This document shows, one piece after another, positions 46,495 to 60,584 of a stretch of 64,000 nt of DNA. The notes beneath the pieces were generated by a model. It was not told where the DNA came from, ran no database searches, and worked only from the letters and a program-made list of their open reading frames with translations. The stretch is taken from contig JABELC010000010.1 in the NCBI GenBank assembly GCA_028455995.1, forward strand, positions 806,001 through 870,000. Reading direction: 5' to 3'. Every line of letters begins with the position of its first letter. Within the stretch, counting starts at the first letter, position 1. Both the position numbers and the translations under genes were made by a program. This DNA is from Scleromitrula shiraiana (lineage: Eukaryota; Ascomycota; Leotiomycetes; Helotiales; Sclerotiniaceae).

Positions 46495-48304
46495 CTAAGA
46501 GCTGAGCTCTTCAAAAAACTCATTTAGTTCTTCATCAACCATCTTGGAAATCTTCTTGGACAGTTTCTCTGTCTTGGAGACAATAGACTCGGCACCCTTG
46601 ACGACCTCACCAGAGATCATGTTGAAGTCATTCTCAATGGCTTCCTCCAAAAGTTCAACAGTGGTTGGAACTTGCTTGGAGCTCTTCTTGATAGTATATC
46701 CACCAGACTTGATGATGTTGGTGTAGTTGGATGATCCACCACCGTTCCATGCGAGTATGTTGGCAGTGTTCGATGGAACATCGGTCAAAGCACCCTCAGT
46801 GGCGATAGCGAGAATGCTCTCCTTCAATTTCTTGGGGGTGAGCTCAGCAACTGCATAAGCAGAATCGCTAGATGGTTGGAGAGAAAGGTAGTAGGCCAAA
46901 AGACCACAGATGTGGGGAGAGGCCATGGAAGTACCAGAAATGGTGTTGACGGCGTACTTGCTGCCAATCCAAGTCGAGAGAATGCTCAAACCTGGGGCAA
47001 AGATATCGTTGCAAGTACCGTAGTTGGAGAAGTATGCACGCGAGTCATCGAGAGCGGAAGCACCGACGGTGATAGCGTTCTCAGCGGCAGCTGGGGAGTA
47101 GTTACAGGAGTCGGCGTTATCGTTACCAGCGGCAACTGCGAAGTGAATACCAGCAGCAACGGCTCCGTTAACAGCACGATCAAGAGCAGGGGATTTACCA
47201 CCACCGAGAGACATGTTGGCAGCAGAGCCCTTGAAGCCCTTCTTTCCTTTCTTAACCTTCTCGGTGTGAGCATTGGCGGCCCATTCGACACCCTTAACGA
47301 CATCTGACATGGTTCCAGAACCGTTGGATCTGAGAACCTTGACGGCGTAGACATTGGCTTTCTTGGCAACACCGTACTTCTTGCCGGCGACAGTACCAGA
47401 GCAGTGAGTTCCGTGTCCATTTCCATCCTCATCAGCATCGCCTGATGGAATGGTTTTACCCCAATGTGCACGACCCTCGAAATCAACGTGTTCAGTGTTG
47501 GTTCCGGTGTCAATGACGTATACATCAACTCCCTCACCTGCATCAGCAGCATATAAATATTTGTTGAATGTGCTGAAGCCTAAGGTTTCTCTGTGAGAAA
47601 TACGAGCCAAACCCCAAGGGGCGTTCTTTTCGGTCTCGTAGCCATCATCACCTAGAGTATGAACAACGGAGTCTTTTTCAACGTACTCGACCTGTTTGAG
47701 ATGTAAATTAGCATTGATTCAATCAAATTGCTAAAGGCGATGATTATTGGTAATGTGCCATGTCGTTGTACTAGCATGCAATAGGTTGAATGAACTTGTG
47801 TAACGCTAATAGCAGATAGTAGAAGCACACAGATAAGATCAACTATCATGGATTGGAAACGATATTGACGCAATAAAGCACGCAATTGATGGGAACAAAG
47901 GAAGAAAATACTTTGGGGGGGGGTCTTACATCAGGATGCCTTCGGACCTCTTCAATGACGGAGTCATCGAAATGACCAGAGTAACCCAAGAAGTCACCGG
48001 CGATATTGTATGTGTGTTTAAGACCCTCGAAGATATCGGTGGTAATAGGGAATTGACCTCTCTTTCGGAGCTCTGTACGTTGGTTCTCACCAGCGGAGTG
48101 GATGTCTTGGACCCAACTGTGATGCTCCGAGGCAGAAGCTTCGGTGACGTGCTTCTTGAAGACCACAATATAGGAATCTGGGACTTCTACAGAGTTTGCT
48201 GATGAAAGAAGAGGAGCAACACCTTCATGAATGGTTTCAGTGCTGAATGTTGGTGCCGATGACGCCAGCAAAGGCAAAAGCGACAAGCTGATAAGCCCAC
48301 GCAT
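46495..48304 (-). CDS. PRB1: Subtilisin-like serine protease, vacuolar protease B/cerevisin type
   Basis: Secretory-route endoprotease of family S8. Exon 1 is 48304-47930 and exon 2 is 47691-46495, 523 residues; the 238-nt intron has donor GTAAGA, branch GCTAAT and acceptor AACAG. A signal peptide (MRGLISLSLLPLLASSAP) is followed by an I9 propeptide inhibitor (SYIVVFKKHV, about 44-130). The catalytic domain begins near WGLARIS. The triad is Asp186 (VIDTGTN), His218 (NGHGTHCSG) and Ser380 (SGTSMASP), with the oxyanion Asn near 315 (AAGND). The C-terminal extension (about 460-523) is a Lys/Glu-rich helix, found in vacuolar rather than secreted fungal members. Codon choice is strongly biased toward C-ending codons, as expected of a highly expressed gene. 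Confidence 0.93.
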
Positions 48305-50961
48305 TATGAATAGAAGTGAAAGAAGACTGGTCTACCTGCGACTTTCGATAACAAAGAGAATATTGATGATAAAAGTAGGACGTTCTATTATATTGTATTA
48401 AGGAAGTGATTGATGTTGTTGATGGATGATGGATGATGGAAGAAGGAGAGGAAGGGAAGGAAGATGGATGATGAAGAGTGAAAGGAAGGAGGGTAGGAGT
48501 CTATTGATGTACTCATATAAGCTCCCCGGTAGCCGACAAAGGTGCACTAGGCAACTGGGGCGATGCTGTTTTAATCTATTCCCTTTTAGGAATTAGCGTC
48601 TAAGTTTATCAGTGACGAATCTGACGAATTTGACGAATGGGTCACGCAGACAAAAGTTGGCAAGGCGATAAGCTCTCAAGCTATCCTTCAAAGTGTTTCA
48701 AGGATTGCTTGATTCTGGGTCGGTAGAAGAGAACGAAGGGGGAGGCGGGAACAGGTTAAAATGGACAAGGTGTGGGTAATGAAGCTATCGTATCTCTATT
48801 AATTTGGTTAGGTGTGTGAGGAGTGATGATAACCCAAAAATATCCCAAAGTTACGTGAGATGTCTGTTATGCAATTAAATGAATCGAGTTTATTATTATT
48901 ATTCTTACCTACCATGAGATAAAATTATTATTATTATTAATAAACTAAACTCACGCGGATCTTTACTTTGTATGTCGGTGTTATATGATTTTGATATCTT
49001 TCTGCATCAGCTTCTGATTGTTTTGGGTATCTTGTGATGTTGATGTTGTTGATGGATGATATTGATGATAATGTAGTGGAACAAAAGATTGTTTCGTAGT
49101 TCCTGATATTAAGCCGTTGCCGTTGATATGGAGAAAGGAAAATAGGGATATGATGATATTGATTAATAATGATAATCATCACTCGTTCTGAAAATGGCAT
49201 AATATCATTCTTTGCATCACCGCCATTGCCATACCTATGGATGATCCTACTCGATAGGTACGGCATCCAATATGCAGATATATATGCAGATATATATGCA
49301 AAATCTACTATATATGCAGCCATTTAAGCCATTTCTTGAAATACCCCAAGGTTATTATTAATCTTCATCATGTGTTTCAAGCCAGCTTTTCCAACTTTTA
49401 TACAATTTCTGGTAAGTACCTGCTTTTTCCCTTTTGATTGATAGAAGAGATCTTGGGAAGCTTGGAAAAGGGAGGAAGGCCTCTATTGAATATTCAGGGT
49501 CTTTTTATTAGAAATCTGGGTTAGGATGTTTACTCCAATAGCCAGGCTTGATAATGGGTCTCCACATCATAGTTTACGAGTAATGCATGATATCGAGAAT
49601 ATTCAGGTACTCGGTGGATTCGCATCTCCATCTCCATCCCCATACATAGATAGCATGGATAGAGATAGAGAGCATGGGGGTATAGCTATACGTGAGTACA
49701 GTGAGTACCTGGCTTACCGATACTTCGTGATTTTGCCTTTGACGTGAGACATTATTAAGATCTAACTTTAATAGTCTATGAACCTTGAAGGTAAGACTAC
49801 ACAAAGTAGGTGTAGGTATGGGTGTAGGTATGGAAGATGTCCAAGGAGTCAGTAGTTGAGTGAGCTTGATTTCAATCCAATGTCAGCTCAAGGGAAATGA
49901 GCTAGGTATTGAGCAACAACTTACCTACACGCGGTATACAACAATAACTTCAATAATTTCAATAACTTCATTCTTCCACCTTTAACTGAAACAATTCTGT
50001 AATTATCCACATGATTTCTATCATGTTGCCCATGATTTCTATCAATTTTTTCATGAATCCGGCCGAACCGCTATCTGGAACAACATATTGCTGAAGCTCT
50101 TCTGACTCGACCTCGGGATCACACTAACCTTGATTCATCCGGATTTCAGATATGCTTGCTACATAGTATGCCATTCACACGGCCAATTGTGCCATGCAAA
50201 TCCAATCCCCCGGAATCAAAATCCCGGAACAACTGCTATGGAATCTAGATGCACAGGTAGCTCGAACTGCTCGTAGTATTAACACGTGCCTGCATTCCGA
50301 AAGGGGTTATTTCTTGGATGGAATGGCTTCGGAATGGTACTTATTTAGAAACTCCAAAAATATTTCACGACATTCAGTCCGATGAAAACGGATACTTTTA
50401 CCATCTAAAACTATAGCTTAAAAATCAACGACGTGCTCAATTAACATTTTCTTGTAGATTTTTCTCTGAAAACATGGCTCTTCTTCTCCAGCTATCGCTA
50501 TCAGATTTAGGCACTAAGGCTACAACAATTTTAAGCTGCCGCTGGCCCCGAGCAAGGCGGCGCGGCGGATTGAACCGTACATAAGGCTGAGAACATGAAT
50601 TTGATTGAACATCAACAACAACATCCATATACTTTGGTACAATTTCCAAGATTTTCATTTTAATGTAATTGTTGAGGTTTCATCTACAATCTGCGGCGTC
50701 TGTTTCTCTATTGTTTGGCTCCAGATATTATAAATTGGTTGCCAATATTGTTTCGATTATCCCCACTTCGCGTACCATTTACAGTACAGTATCAAACAAA
50801 GCCCAGCAGATTCGACACAGATTGACCTTGATCACAATTTAGAACTGTGATTTTCAAAAGGCATTGGGCTCGAGAATAAACCTCTAGATATCAGAATCAT
50901 TCGTAACCGATGAGGGAGGATCAGAAAGGTTGATCCACCAAGACATTGGAGGAGTGGGAAT
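48305..50961. other. Long divergent intergenic region
   Basis: About 2.66 kb between the protease and the BEACH gene. Simple repeats are frequent: GATGGATGATGG at 48421-48440, TTATTATTATT near 48890-48935, and TATATGCAGA repeats at 49274-49315. The word TGATGTTGTTGATGGATGAT occurs twice, at about 48411 and 49039. A G/C-richer patch lies at 50540-50580. No reliable gene is seen. Both neighbours must have their promoters here. Confidence 0.6.
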
Positions 50962-53900
50962 ATGTCGACTAGTCGGAGACATCGCTCATCTACTGCAGCT
51001 TCCTCTCCTCCCGAAGCTACTAAAGCTACTGCAGAATTACAGATCCTCCTTGATAATCTCTCAACAGCACTGCAGGATCGTACCGAAGATGCATACCCTG
51101 ATCTCTCATCAATTGTCGATAAAGTGCAAGCCATTCGACTTCATATTATAACATCTTCACAGACATCGCGACCAAAAGATGACTTCCGGCATCTTAACGG
51201 ATTCCAAATTCTTCTAAACGCCCTTCGAGCTTTCTCTGGCTATTATCATCCAACCAAGCGGGAACAGCAGGATAAAGCCCGACTTTTCGATTTGCTCGAA
51301 CATATACTTGAGGTGTTGGCACAAGCTTTTAGAGAGCATTATGGAAATAGAAGATATTTTAAACGCCGGGTAGAAGGTGGAGGTTGGGCCGCTTTGGAGC
51401 AAATAATAGCCAGTATTGGCATTGGAGGAAGTGAGTCTGACATATGGAGCGAAGCGCAACTCTTTGGGAGGCTTCTTGCATTTGCCCTGGATGATAAGAG
51501 ATTCGAGACTCTTTGCCAGACTGTCACTGAGCTACATCCTACTAAGGACACACCAAAGGAAATTGCATTACCAAGTGATGCACAGATTCCAATCGTTTCA
51601 TCGAATACCCAGGAAGTTACGCAGCAACTCGAGTTAGACAATACACAAAAGGACGAAGAGATTCTTAATTTGGTGGAGGCCCGTTTACAAACAATTTTGC
51701 GGGAAACTTCCTTGCTACATTATGCGGACATTGTGCCAACAATTATAGACTTCTGGAGAACAATACCACGAGTACCTAATGTACCGGTAAATCCAGCCGC
51801 ATTGGTGGTCATTCTGACATTGTCAAAAATCTCTTCAATTTCAAATCACAGTCTATTGGCCTTGCATTCGACGGGAGTTTTGTCCACACTACTCCCGCTT
51901 GCGTTTGAGCCTGACTCCCCGCTTGCTATCACTGAAAGACAGTCTGTTGAAAACTTGTGTGGTGCATTAATGTCTCTAGGTATTACCTCCCTGAGTGACG
52001 CCCAGTATCTAGTATCTAATGAGTCTCCTAATGCTGGCGAGTTCTTCCTTCGTACAATGAAGAAATCACACACCCCTGCATACATCCAATTTGATCTATC
52101 TTTAAATGGTTTCGCGTGTATAGAGCTCCCTACTTTATCGAGGCCATTCCCTCCGCCTTCAACAGTCGCAGGCTATACATTTACGGCTTGGATATTCGTG
52201 GATAAATTTGATCCAAATACTCACACTACTATTTTCGGAGCATATGATGAAACCCAGACCTGTTTTGTACTGGCGTACCTTGAACAGGATACCCATAATT
52301 TCATCCTCCAAACGTCAATCTCCTCGTCGCGGCCTAGTGTTAGATTCAAATCGACAGTATTCCAAGAGCGCCGTTGGTACCATATTGCAATTGTTCATCG
52401 ACGTCCTAAAACATTGTCATCGAGTAAAGCTATTCTCTATGTAGATGGAGAATTCGCAGAGCAAGTCAAATGCCAATATCCAACTCCTCCACCCTCTGTC
52501 ACGAACGCTAGCACAGAAAGCTTTGCATCCTTCACTTCGAACATCAGTAAAACACATCCTGTCCAGGCTTTCGTGGGAACGCCGCGAGATTTATCAACTC
52601 GTCTTGGGCGTGGCGTGGTCTTCTCACGCTGGTCATTAGCCTCAGCACACCTGATTGAGGATGTGATCAGTGACGATCTGGTGGCAGTTTATTATCGTCT
52701 AGGACCACGCTATAACGGGAACTTCCAAGACTGCATGGGCTCATTTCAAACATATGAAGCATCTGCAGCTCTGGGAATGCGACAAGAACTTATGCATCCG
52801 GGAAAAGAAGAGAATTCCGACATTCTTCGTGCTATACGTGGAAAGGCTGGTGCGCTAGTACCGGAGTCTCGTATCATGTTGAGTATCCTGCCTACTGCTA
52901 TAATGGGAGACGATGATCGAACGAAAGGTCATGGGTCTTCCCTCTTAAGGGGACTCGATCGCTTAGCCTCGAATGCTTTATATAGATCAACGGCCAATAA
53001 CGGCGTTTCGGTGGCTATCAATGGAACGGCTCCTTCAATAAACGAAGCACTGATTAGACCTCATGGCCATGCGTTCCTCTCTGGTGAACCTGTGGTCATT
53101 GTTCCCCAAGCTCTTGATGATGCGATGTGGAGATTGGGAGGATTTACTGGGATAGGACTAAAATTAGTTGAAGCTGCAAATACTAAAGAAAGTATTGTCC
53201 GTGCCGTTGAAAACCTTTTCGAAAGCATCAACGCAAGCTGGCGAAATAGTGAGGCCATGGAACGAGAAAATGGTTACGCAATCTTGGGTGCTTTGCTGCG
53301 TGGGAAAATGGGAGCCGGGACTGTTATTTCGATGAGAAACGGCAACTCAGATACCACGAACATGAGTAGTGAGGATCGTGATCAACTTGGGTTTCAGTTA
53401 CTTGGTCAAGTTCTAGAATTTGTTGGCTACAGTGCTTCAGCTCCTGCAGAATCATTTATAATAAATCCTCTTGCATATCGTATCTTGCTGGTTGATTTTG
53501 ATATGTGGCGTAAGGCTGCTCCTATTACTCAAAGACTCTATTACAAGCAATTCATCACCTTTGGTGTGAATAGCAAATACCATGAGTTTAACTCTAGGCG
53601 ACTTTTCCGAATGCGTGAGTTTAAATCTGTTCCTAGTTATCCATTTATGCTAATCGACCAAGGAATTGCGAGGAGGTTTCTTGACGCTCTCAAAGCCGAA
53701 TCTTTTACCACAGATGTGTTTCCTTCTTTCATGGAGGCTCTCACAAGCTTGGTGAGATGCAATATGACTGCAGAAGTCTTTCGCTCTCTTGCTCTTTTCG
53801 TAACTTATGCTTATCATAAGCCTACAAGTTCCGCGTCTAGGACTCCGAAAACCCCTGCAACTACTTTACCAAGCCGATCGAGCACAAAAGGTCCAAGAAG

Positions 53901-56900
53901 GCCAACCATCAGTACAAATTTTAATGGGGGCGAGGCAGTCTCATCAACGATGACAAAAAGACAGTTGGGAAACCAAGTTCTTGAGATGTACGCAGATCTT
54001 CTGTGTGAGAAGGGAAACACCACAAACATCAAAAAATTCGCCAAAACTGTTACAAATAAAGTATGTACTCCATGTTGTTATTGATTCGTACATTAGCTCT
54101 AACTTTTCAAGTGGCTCCTACATCTTTTAACGGAGGATGATCCACAAGTCGTGGTTCTTGGTTCTAAGATCTTATCTCGTCTTATAGTTGTCCATGGCTC
54201 TACCTACGCAGCGAAATTTTCAGACAAGACAGGAGGTTTTGCTATTATGCGAAAGAGGCTGAAAAGATGGTGGGATATCCCAACATTATGGCCAATATGC
54301 TTTAGTATCTTGTTTGCACATGATGTTGCGGATATTGATTTTGAAAGGCCCCTCGAATTGTATAGTCTCCTCGAAACCTTTACCACTTGTAAAGTTGTCT
54401 ATCCTGGCATGCTGCCAGTTATTACGACAATGATGCAGCATGGATTAAAGGATGTACTTCGAAACCAAGATGATCCTGATTCTCCACTTCATGAATTAGG
54501 GAATGGGAAAGATCAGGATTTAGTATCAGAATCTCCAACTCTCCCAGGCCGTCATAGATCTATGTCTCTAACGAAGGAACTTGAGTCGAGACGTAAGCAC
54601 ACTCTACCTGCATTTTTAAATATCTTCTAACATTTGAACAGAAACTCAACAGCCCAGAAAGGAACGTCTTGCCGAGCAAGTCATCATTCTCCATACAATA
54701 ATCCGTTTTCTTGCAGATATATATGAAAAGTCCCAGGAGTTTAGGGATTTTGCCTTGTCTTCAGATTATGTCCGGCTCTTACTCGCTGTTCTTTTCCCTG
54801 TGATCGTGAGTGCAGATGCTGTGAGCGCTGAGACTGAGCTAAACTCTCGCGACTCGGCATTGACATTCGAGGGCGACGATGTCATAATCAGACCTGTGTC
54901 TCGAGTATCTATCATGTCTCCGCCAGTCGTACGAACATCGAACGTTGAAACCCTCCTACCACCAACTCCTACTGTTCCAAAAGCTAAACCCTTACGTCGG
55001 GGATCATCGTTCGTGTTGCTGACGTCTGGCCCACAAGGATCGACAGAATACAGCCCGTCGTCTGCTAAGTTAACTTTAGTCATGTCTCCGAAGAAGCGTG
55101 TTACCGCTCAAAAGGTTAGCAACGCCATAGTTGAAGGTATTCTGGAATTGGTCGTAGGTGTTTTCATCGATCAAGTAATGGCTCGGAGGGAATTTCCAGG
55201 TTTTGGTTTGTTTCTAAAGGTCCCACCTGGCTTTCAAGAACATCAGGTTTATTTCCAGTCTTATTTACTACGGAATATGATATCCCAGCTTGGTACCACA
55301 ATCCAATTGGACCAAAAATTACTCTGGGAACCTAAGCTTATCCAGAATATGGCACGATTTGTCCTCCACATAGGCGAAGCCGTATTTGAGGGCTGGTTTT
55401 TAGGAGGTGCTGAGGTCCTGTTAGATTTCGCAGGAACAATTCTTGAGTATTTGGGACGCCCAGAGGTCTCTCAAATCAAGAGCGTTCGACTGTGCAGTCA
55501 AGCTATCGCCTCAATCAAGGGCGTATTCCTTAGAGTAGTCTTGTTACGCTTATCTGAACTCGATGTTCCAGAAGCATCTGAGGCGGAAGCTCTGAGCATC
55601 ATGGATAAGCTGCTTTATTGGCAGACAGTGGTCTTATATCCCGACCTCAACGAAGATAATTATCTCAAATTATTTTGTTATCAGCTCTATGTCAAACTGG
55701 TTGATGAGAAGGAGAGTATTCGTCTTGCCGCCGCAAACATTTGGCGTATTTTACTTGTTCAAAAACCTGAGGAGACTTCTGACATGCTACGTCATGTTAT
55801 GCCAAAGGAGCATAGATCTTTAGATACAGGGTTCCAAAAGCTCACCGAACTAGACAACGAGACTTTTGTAAAATGGGTTGATGATCATAGATTGGAGTTA
55901 GATGCTCTGTTCTTCGGCGCTATGTCTCGCGCATGGGAAGACTTTGTAAATGCAGAAAATGAGAAAACCGACGAAACTCTCAAGAGCCGCGTCGGCAAGA
56001 GACGAGAAAAGCTCAGGCAATGGCACGCCGAAGCCCTTAATGATGAGGATATCTTGTTCCGTCATGATCTGGCCTCAAACTTGTGGATGAAAAACATATA
56101 TGCATCCGAGCATCTCAAGCACCAAAGAGCGCAGCAAGATCAGCAAGACAATTTCAGCTTTCTCGTTTCAACCTTCTCGAAGATGGATCGAGAACTCCAT
56201 AGACCATGTGCGGTATTCGATCAAGGAATGCCTACAAAATGGAAATTGGATCGCACTGAAGGCCGAAATCGTATGCGTCTGCGTATGCTTCCTGACCGTG
56301 TGCCGCCGACATATGACTACCAGCCTAAGCGCAGAGTCACGGAATCAAATGCGAATGATCTTCTTCAAGTGAATACAAAAGCAGCATCGATTGGTCCTAC
56401 TCAGCAAATGGATACAACACCTAAATCTGCAGTACCTCCAGCTGGAGCTTTTGATGATGACAAAAGAACGAGCGATAAAACCGAGAACCAATCGGATGAA
56501 CCTCAGAATGCGGCTCAAGATAACGTTCTACCGGAAGAAGATTTCGAGTTGGTTGATGATCCAAATGATACCGGTGATGGAGATGATGGATATGAGGACA
56601 AGAATAGGAAAGTCATGCGTAGTCTCCAACGAGGGGATTCGGTACAGCATGTCTTCAACATTTCTAGGATTGTTGGACTTGACGCCGTCGAGGGCTTGTT
56701 AATTCTGGGCAAGGACTTCCTTTATTTGATCGATAACGTTTTCCAGAGATCTGACGGGGAAATCGTAAATGTGACGATGGCACCTAAGGAAGAACGAGAT
56801 CCATATTTGCAAATGATCTCTGGTAACAAAGCAGTAGAGAAACGACCTCAACCGCTCAGAACCGAGCAGGAGTCAAGAAGCTGGAAGTGGAGTGATGTCA

Positions 56901-59115
56901 TTAGTATTTCTAAGCGGCGTTTCTTATTTCGAGACGTTGCGGTGGAGGTTTTCTTCACTGATGGTCGCAGTTATTTACTAACTGCTATTTCCGCTGTTTC
57001 AAGAGACGACTTGTTCACCAAGCTTTCTTCCAAGGCGCCACATACCAGTGGAAGTTCAACATTACCAAATCCCGAGGATGGATGGCGCTTAGAGGCTCTC
57101 AAGGTATCAGAAGAGGCGCCGGCTACTTTCGGTTCCAAATTTGGCAGCATCTTCAATTCATCTGCTTGGAATCCGGCAATGCGACGATGGGCTAAAGGTG
57201 AAATCTCGAACTTCCACTATCTAATGCTCGTCAACACGATGGCTGGTCGTACATTCAACGATCTGACGCAATATCCTGTATTTCCTTGGGTTTTGGCCGA
57301 CTACACTAGTGAAGAACTAGACCTAAGCAATCCCGCTTCATTCAGAGATCTATCCAAACCTATGGGAACACAATACAATGCTCGTACCGCTGAATATATC
57401 GACAGATACAAGACTTTTGCAGAAATGGATAGTGGCACACCCGCGTTTCATTACGGAACTCATTATTCATCACCCATGATTGTGACTTCGTATCTGATTA
57501 GACTACAACCGTTTGTAAAATCATATTTATTGCTTCAAGGAGGCGTGTTTGATCACCCTGATCGAATGTTCTACTCTATTGAGAAGGCTTGGAATTCTGC
57601 ATCAAGAGATAACGCATCAGATGTGAGGGAACTAATACCCGAATTCTTCTACCTTCCCGAATTTCTCACGAATAGCAATGGTTTCAATTTTGGCCAAAGA
57701 CAAGGAAATGGTGGAGATGTTGGTACCGTTCAACTCCCACCTTGGGCGAAAGGGGATCCCAATATATTTATTGCCAAACACCGTGAGGCTTTAGAGAGCC
57801 CATATGTGAGCAAGAACTTGCATCAATGGATCGATCTTATCTTCGGGTGCAAGCAACGTGGAGAAGCTGCAGTCGAATGTGTTAACGTATTTCATTATTT
57901 GTCTTATCATGGCGCCAAAAATGTTGATACTATTGTCGACCCTGTTGAGAGACTGGCGACCATTGGAATAATTCATAACTTTGGGCAGACTCCCCATCAA
58001 GTATTCTCAAAGCCTCACCAGGCAAGAGAAGATGTACGCCATCGATCAAAGAGACTTGACAATTCCGCTGAAACCTTGACACGAGTACCTTATCCTATCC
58101 AGGACACTCGTGAACGTGTAGCATCACTTATATACCTCAAGGATCGTCTTCTTTGCTCCACCGCATTTCGTCTGGAGCTTCCACCTACTTACGATAAATA
58201 CATGGAATGGGGATTTGCCGATAATAGTGTTCGCTTCTACTTTCACGACACTACTAAGAGGCTTGCCGGTCTCTTTGAAAACCTTCATCAAGGCCAACTC
58301 TCTTGCGCTATATTCGCCTCATCTCAAATCCTTGTCACCGCGGGAGAGGACTGTGTTCTTTCAGCTCACACAATCGTAACCTCACCATTCAAACCCGTGG
58401 ACCTCCAACCCCGGCAATCTCTCTTCGGTCACAAAACACCAGTCACGACTCTCGCAGTCAGCAAATCATTCAGCACTATGCTTAGCGCTTCATCAGATGG
58501 TGTCGTTCTTCTTTGGGATTTGAATCGTTTTGAATTTATCCGAAAGCTCACGCATGAGCGGCGACCAGTCGAATGTGCACGAATTAACGATGTAAGCGGT
58601 GATATCATGTTATGTCGTGGACAAAAACTGGCCCTCTACACACTCAATGGCGAATTACTCGTTGATCAAAATGTTTGCGCTGATTTGGGCCATGATGACT
58701 ACATTCACAGTTGTGCATTTTATGAAGGCACAGGGAATGAATGGCTGGAAAACACATTGATATTTACAGGTCATAGGAGAGGAGTTGTGTGTATCTGGAA
58801 GAAGATCGTGGGAAGGGAGAGTGGCAAGTGGGAGTTGGAGTTGGTTAAGATATTAGATCATGTAGATGGAGCGAGGAGATATGTTGGTCAGGCGGTAAGT
58901 CCTCACGGGAGGAGGGCTACTGGGAATGGGAATGTGGAGGCGGGCATTACTGCTGTGGTGCCAACGGAGAAACGCCTATTTACTGGGGATGAAGAGGGAA
59001 AAGTGGTAAGTATTTTCTCCATTTGTGTTCTCTCCCTATGTTGTTTATCTACTTGAGACTAATCATACGATCACTTTAGTACGAATGGACATTACTAGTC
59101 AAGCACGAGAGATAA
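50962..59115 (+). CDS. BPH1: BEACH-WD40 protein (Bph1/LYST/neurobeachin family)
   Basis: Very large cytosolic scaffold involved in vesicle and vacuole/lysosome trafficking. Four exons: 50962-54060, 54112-54592, 54642-59005 and 59080-59115, 2659 residues, phases consistent. The last exon adds only YEWTLLVKHER. In order: an alpha-helical N-terminal region, a concanavalin/LamG-like domain at about 380-515 (ACIELPTLSRPFPPPSTVAG, then GYTFTAWIFVDKFDPNTHTT), helical repeats (about 520-1600), an acidic linker, the PH-like domain from about 1860 (ISRIVGLDAVEGLLILGKDF), and the BEACH domain from about 2030 (MRRWAKGEISNFHYLMLVN, FPWVLADYTSEELDLSN, GTHYSSP). WD40 repeats follow from about 2380, for example TMLSASSDGVVLLWDLNRF. 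Size and domain order match the fungal Bph1 group. Confidence 0.93.
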
Positions 59116-59804
59116 AGAAAAGAAACACATGAGGACATCATGGTGGATATACCCCTATTTATTCTGAAATAGTACACATAATAGAAGAAGTCGTCTAGAA
59201 CTCGGCGAAACGCGAAGCATTTATAGAACAGAGATGCGAGTTAGGGAGGGGACAGGATTCACATTTGAAGCGCGAGGAGATGAACAGACAAATGGGAAAT
59301 ATGAGGGCGTTATTGTGTTTTTTATTTTGGTTTCATTTGAGCGTTATTTGCTGCTGGTACTACATAGCGTGGCTGTTTACTCTCTTTTTTTTGTTGTTTC
59401 TCTTTTGTTGCAGGTTGTAGTTGATGGCTTGTTATGGGATAGAAAATTGGGGAATTGGAGGGAGGGTGCGATGGAGGGGTGGAGGCAAGGGGAGATGTGC
59501 TTTTTTATTATATGTATGTATGTGATGTAACTAGATATATACCTACCTATCTGTATGATGAGAAAAACATACCCATCCATTCACATCTTTATAGATTTTT
59601 GTGATTTTATCTACATGATGTGTATTACAATAGATTTGAATGTTGAGACTATGATAGCCGATCCCACTACAAGCGCCGAGTCAGTCGAAATAAACAAAAA
59701 GTCGCCGCCAAGGACTCTTTCCAAAGATATCAGAACAAAAAAAACATCAACCAACAAATGGATAGATATTTCATAACATAAAAAAGCAAAAAGAAATGCA
59801 TTTT
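59116..59804. other. Intergenic region after the BEACH gene
   Basis: About 690 nt: likely 3' UTR then an unremarkable tract before the tRNA. The open frame at 59234-59530 is probably noncoding; its composition is strongly skewed toward G and T. Confidence 0.55.
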
Positions 59805-59898
59805 TCCGAATCCGGGAATCGAACCCGGGGCTACTCGGATCATATCTCAGGATGTGAGAATTGAAAGCGAGTTATGTTAACCCCTACACTAATTCGGA
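59805..59898 (-). tRNA. tRNA-Glu (UUC) with a short intron
   Basis: Reading the minus strand, TCCGAAT (5' acceptor arm) pairs perfectly with ATTCGGA at the other end. The T arm is CCGGG-TTCGATT-CCCGG. The D arm and GTGTAGGGGTTAACAT follow the 5' arm, with ACTCG as the anticodon stem and its partner CGAGT. The loop reads CTTTCA, giving anticodon TTC. About 23 nt separate the loop's 37 position from the 3' stem, the standard place of nuclear tRNA introns. Gene length 94 nt, mature about 71 nt plus CCA. Glu is assigned from the anticodon and the conserved body. Confidence 0.9.
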
Positions 59899-60584
59899 TG
59901 TTTAGCTGTTACTTGTTTGATGAAGTATTTAATATTATTTAAATATATAAAAGCTGATATTTGGAGCTAGTTCGTGGGGTAGTATAGTTGGAATGTTGGT
60001 GTGTGCACGGGCCTTTCGCTTTTGGATGGCTGGACTGCGCTATTGTCTCGGATGCTATTTCTGATATGTGATAGATGCTACCAGTATATGATTCGTCTAG
60101 CTGTCTATTTTTTAAATTTCATAGCTGTATTCTCGGCATCTTATTTGCCATATGCTAGTGCACATATAGTAGAATTTTGAATTTAGTTCCCAAGTAATCG
60201 ACTTACCATGGCCAGGCACTTTGAAGTTCAGGAGAAGACCTAGAGTGCGTACGTATCAAGCCTTGATACTTGACCAGTCATAGGCTCTGAGCATGTCAAA
60301 AGATACTTGGAAGTCATGCCTTAAGTTGAAGGTGAAGCTCCGTTTGTATGTACTTGCATAGAAACCCTGTCTAGTGACGGGTATCTGCTTAAGGGGATGA
60401 ATATGGGATGTTTTTATTTCTTTTCCATCTGCTAGTATACATTTCATCTATGCTATGAATATTAGATAAGTAGACTGTGGAAAACCTTCTCATATAGTCT
60501 TCAATACAGTCTAGTCACTCCTCTATAATGATCTAATGTTAGGAAAAGTCTCCTATTCAAACTGCCGAATCAAAGCAAATTTCG
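59899..60584. other. Intergenic region
   Basis: About 690 nt between the tRNA and the J-domain gene. Nothing recognisable beyond A/T-rich likely promoter sequence. Confidence 0.55.

Noticed and set aside
50437..50658. 73-residue minus-strand frame in a G/C-richer patch
   Set aside because: No family recognised and no splice partners; may be chance or an old relic.
59234..59530. 98-residue plus-strand frame with hydrophobic stretch after the BEACH gene
   Set aside because: Strong G/T skew, location in the likely 3' UTR and no homologue recognised.
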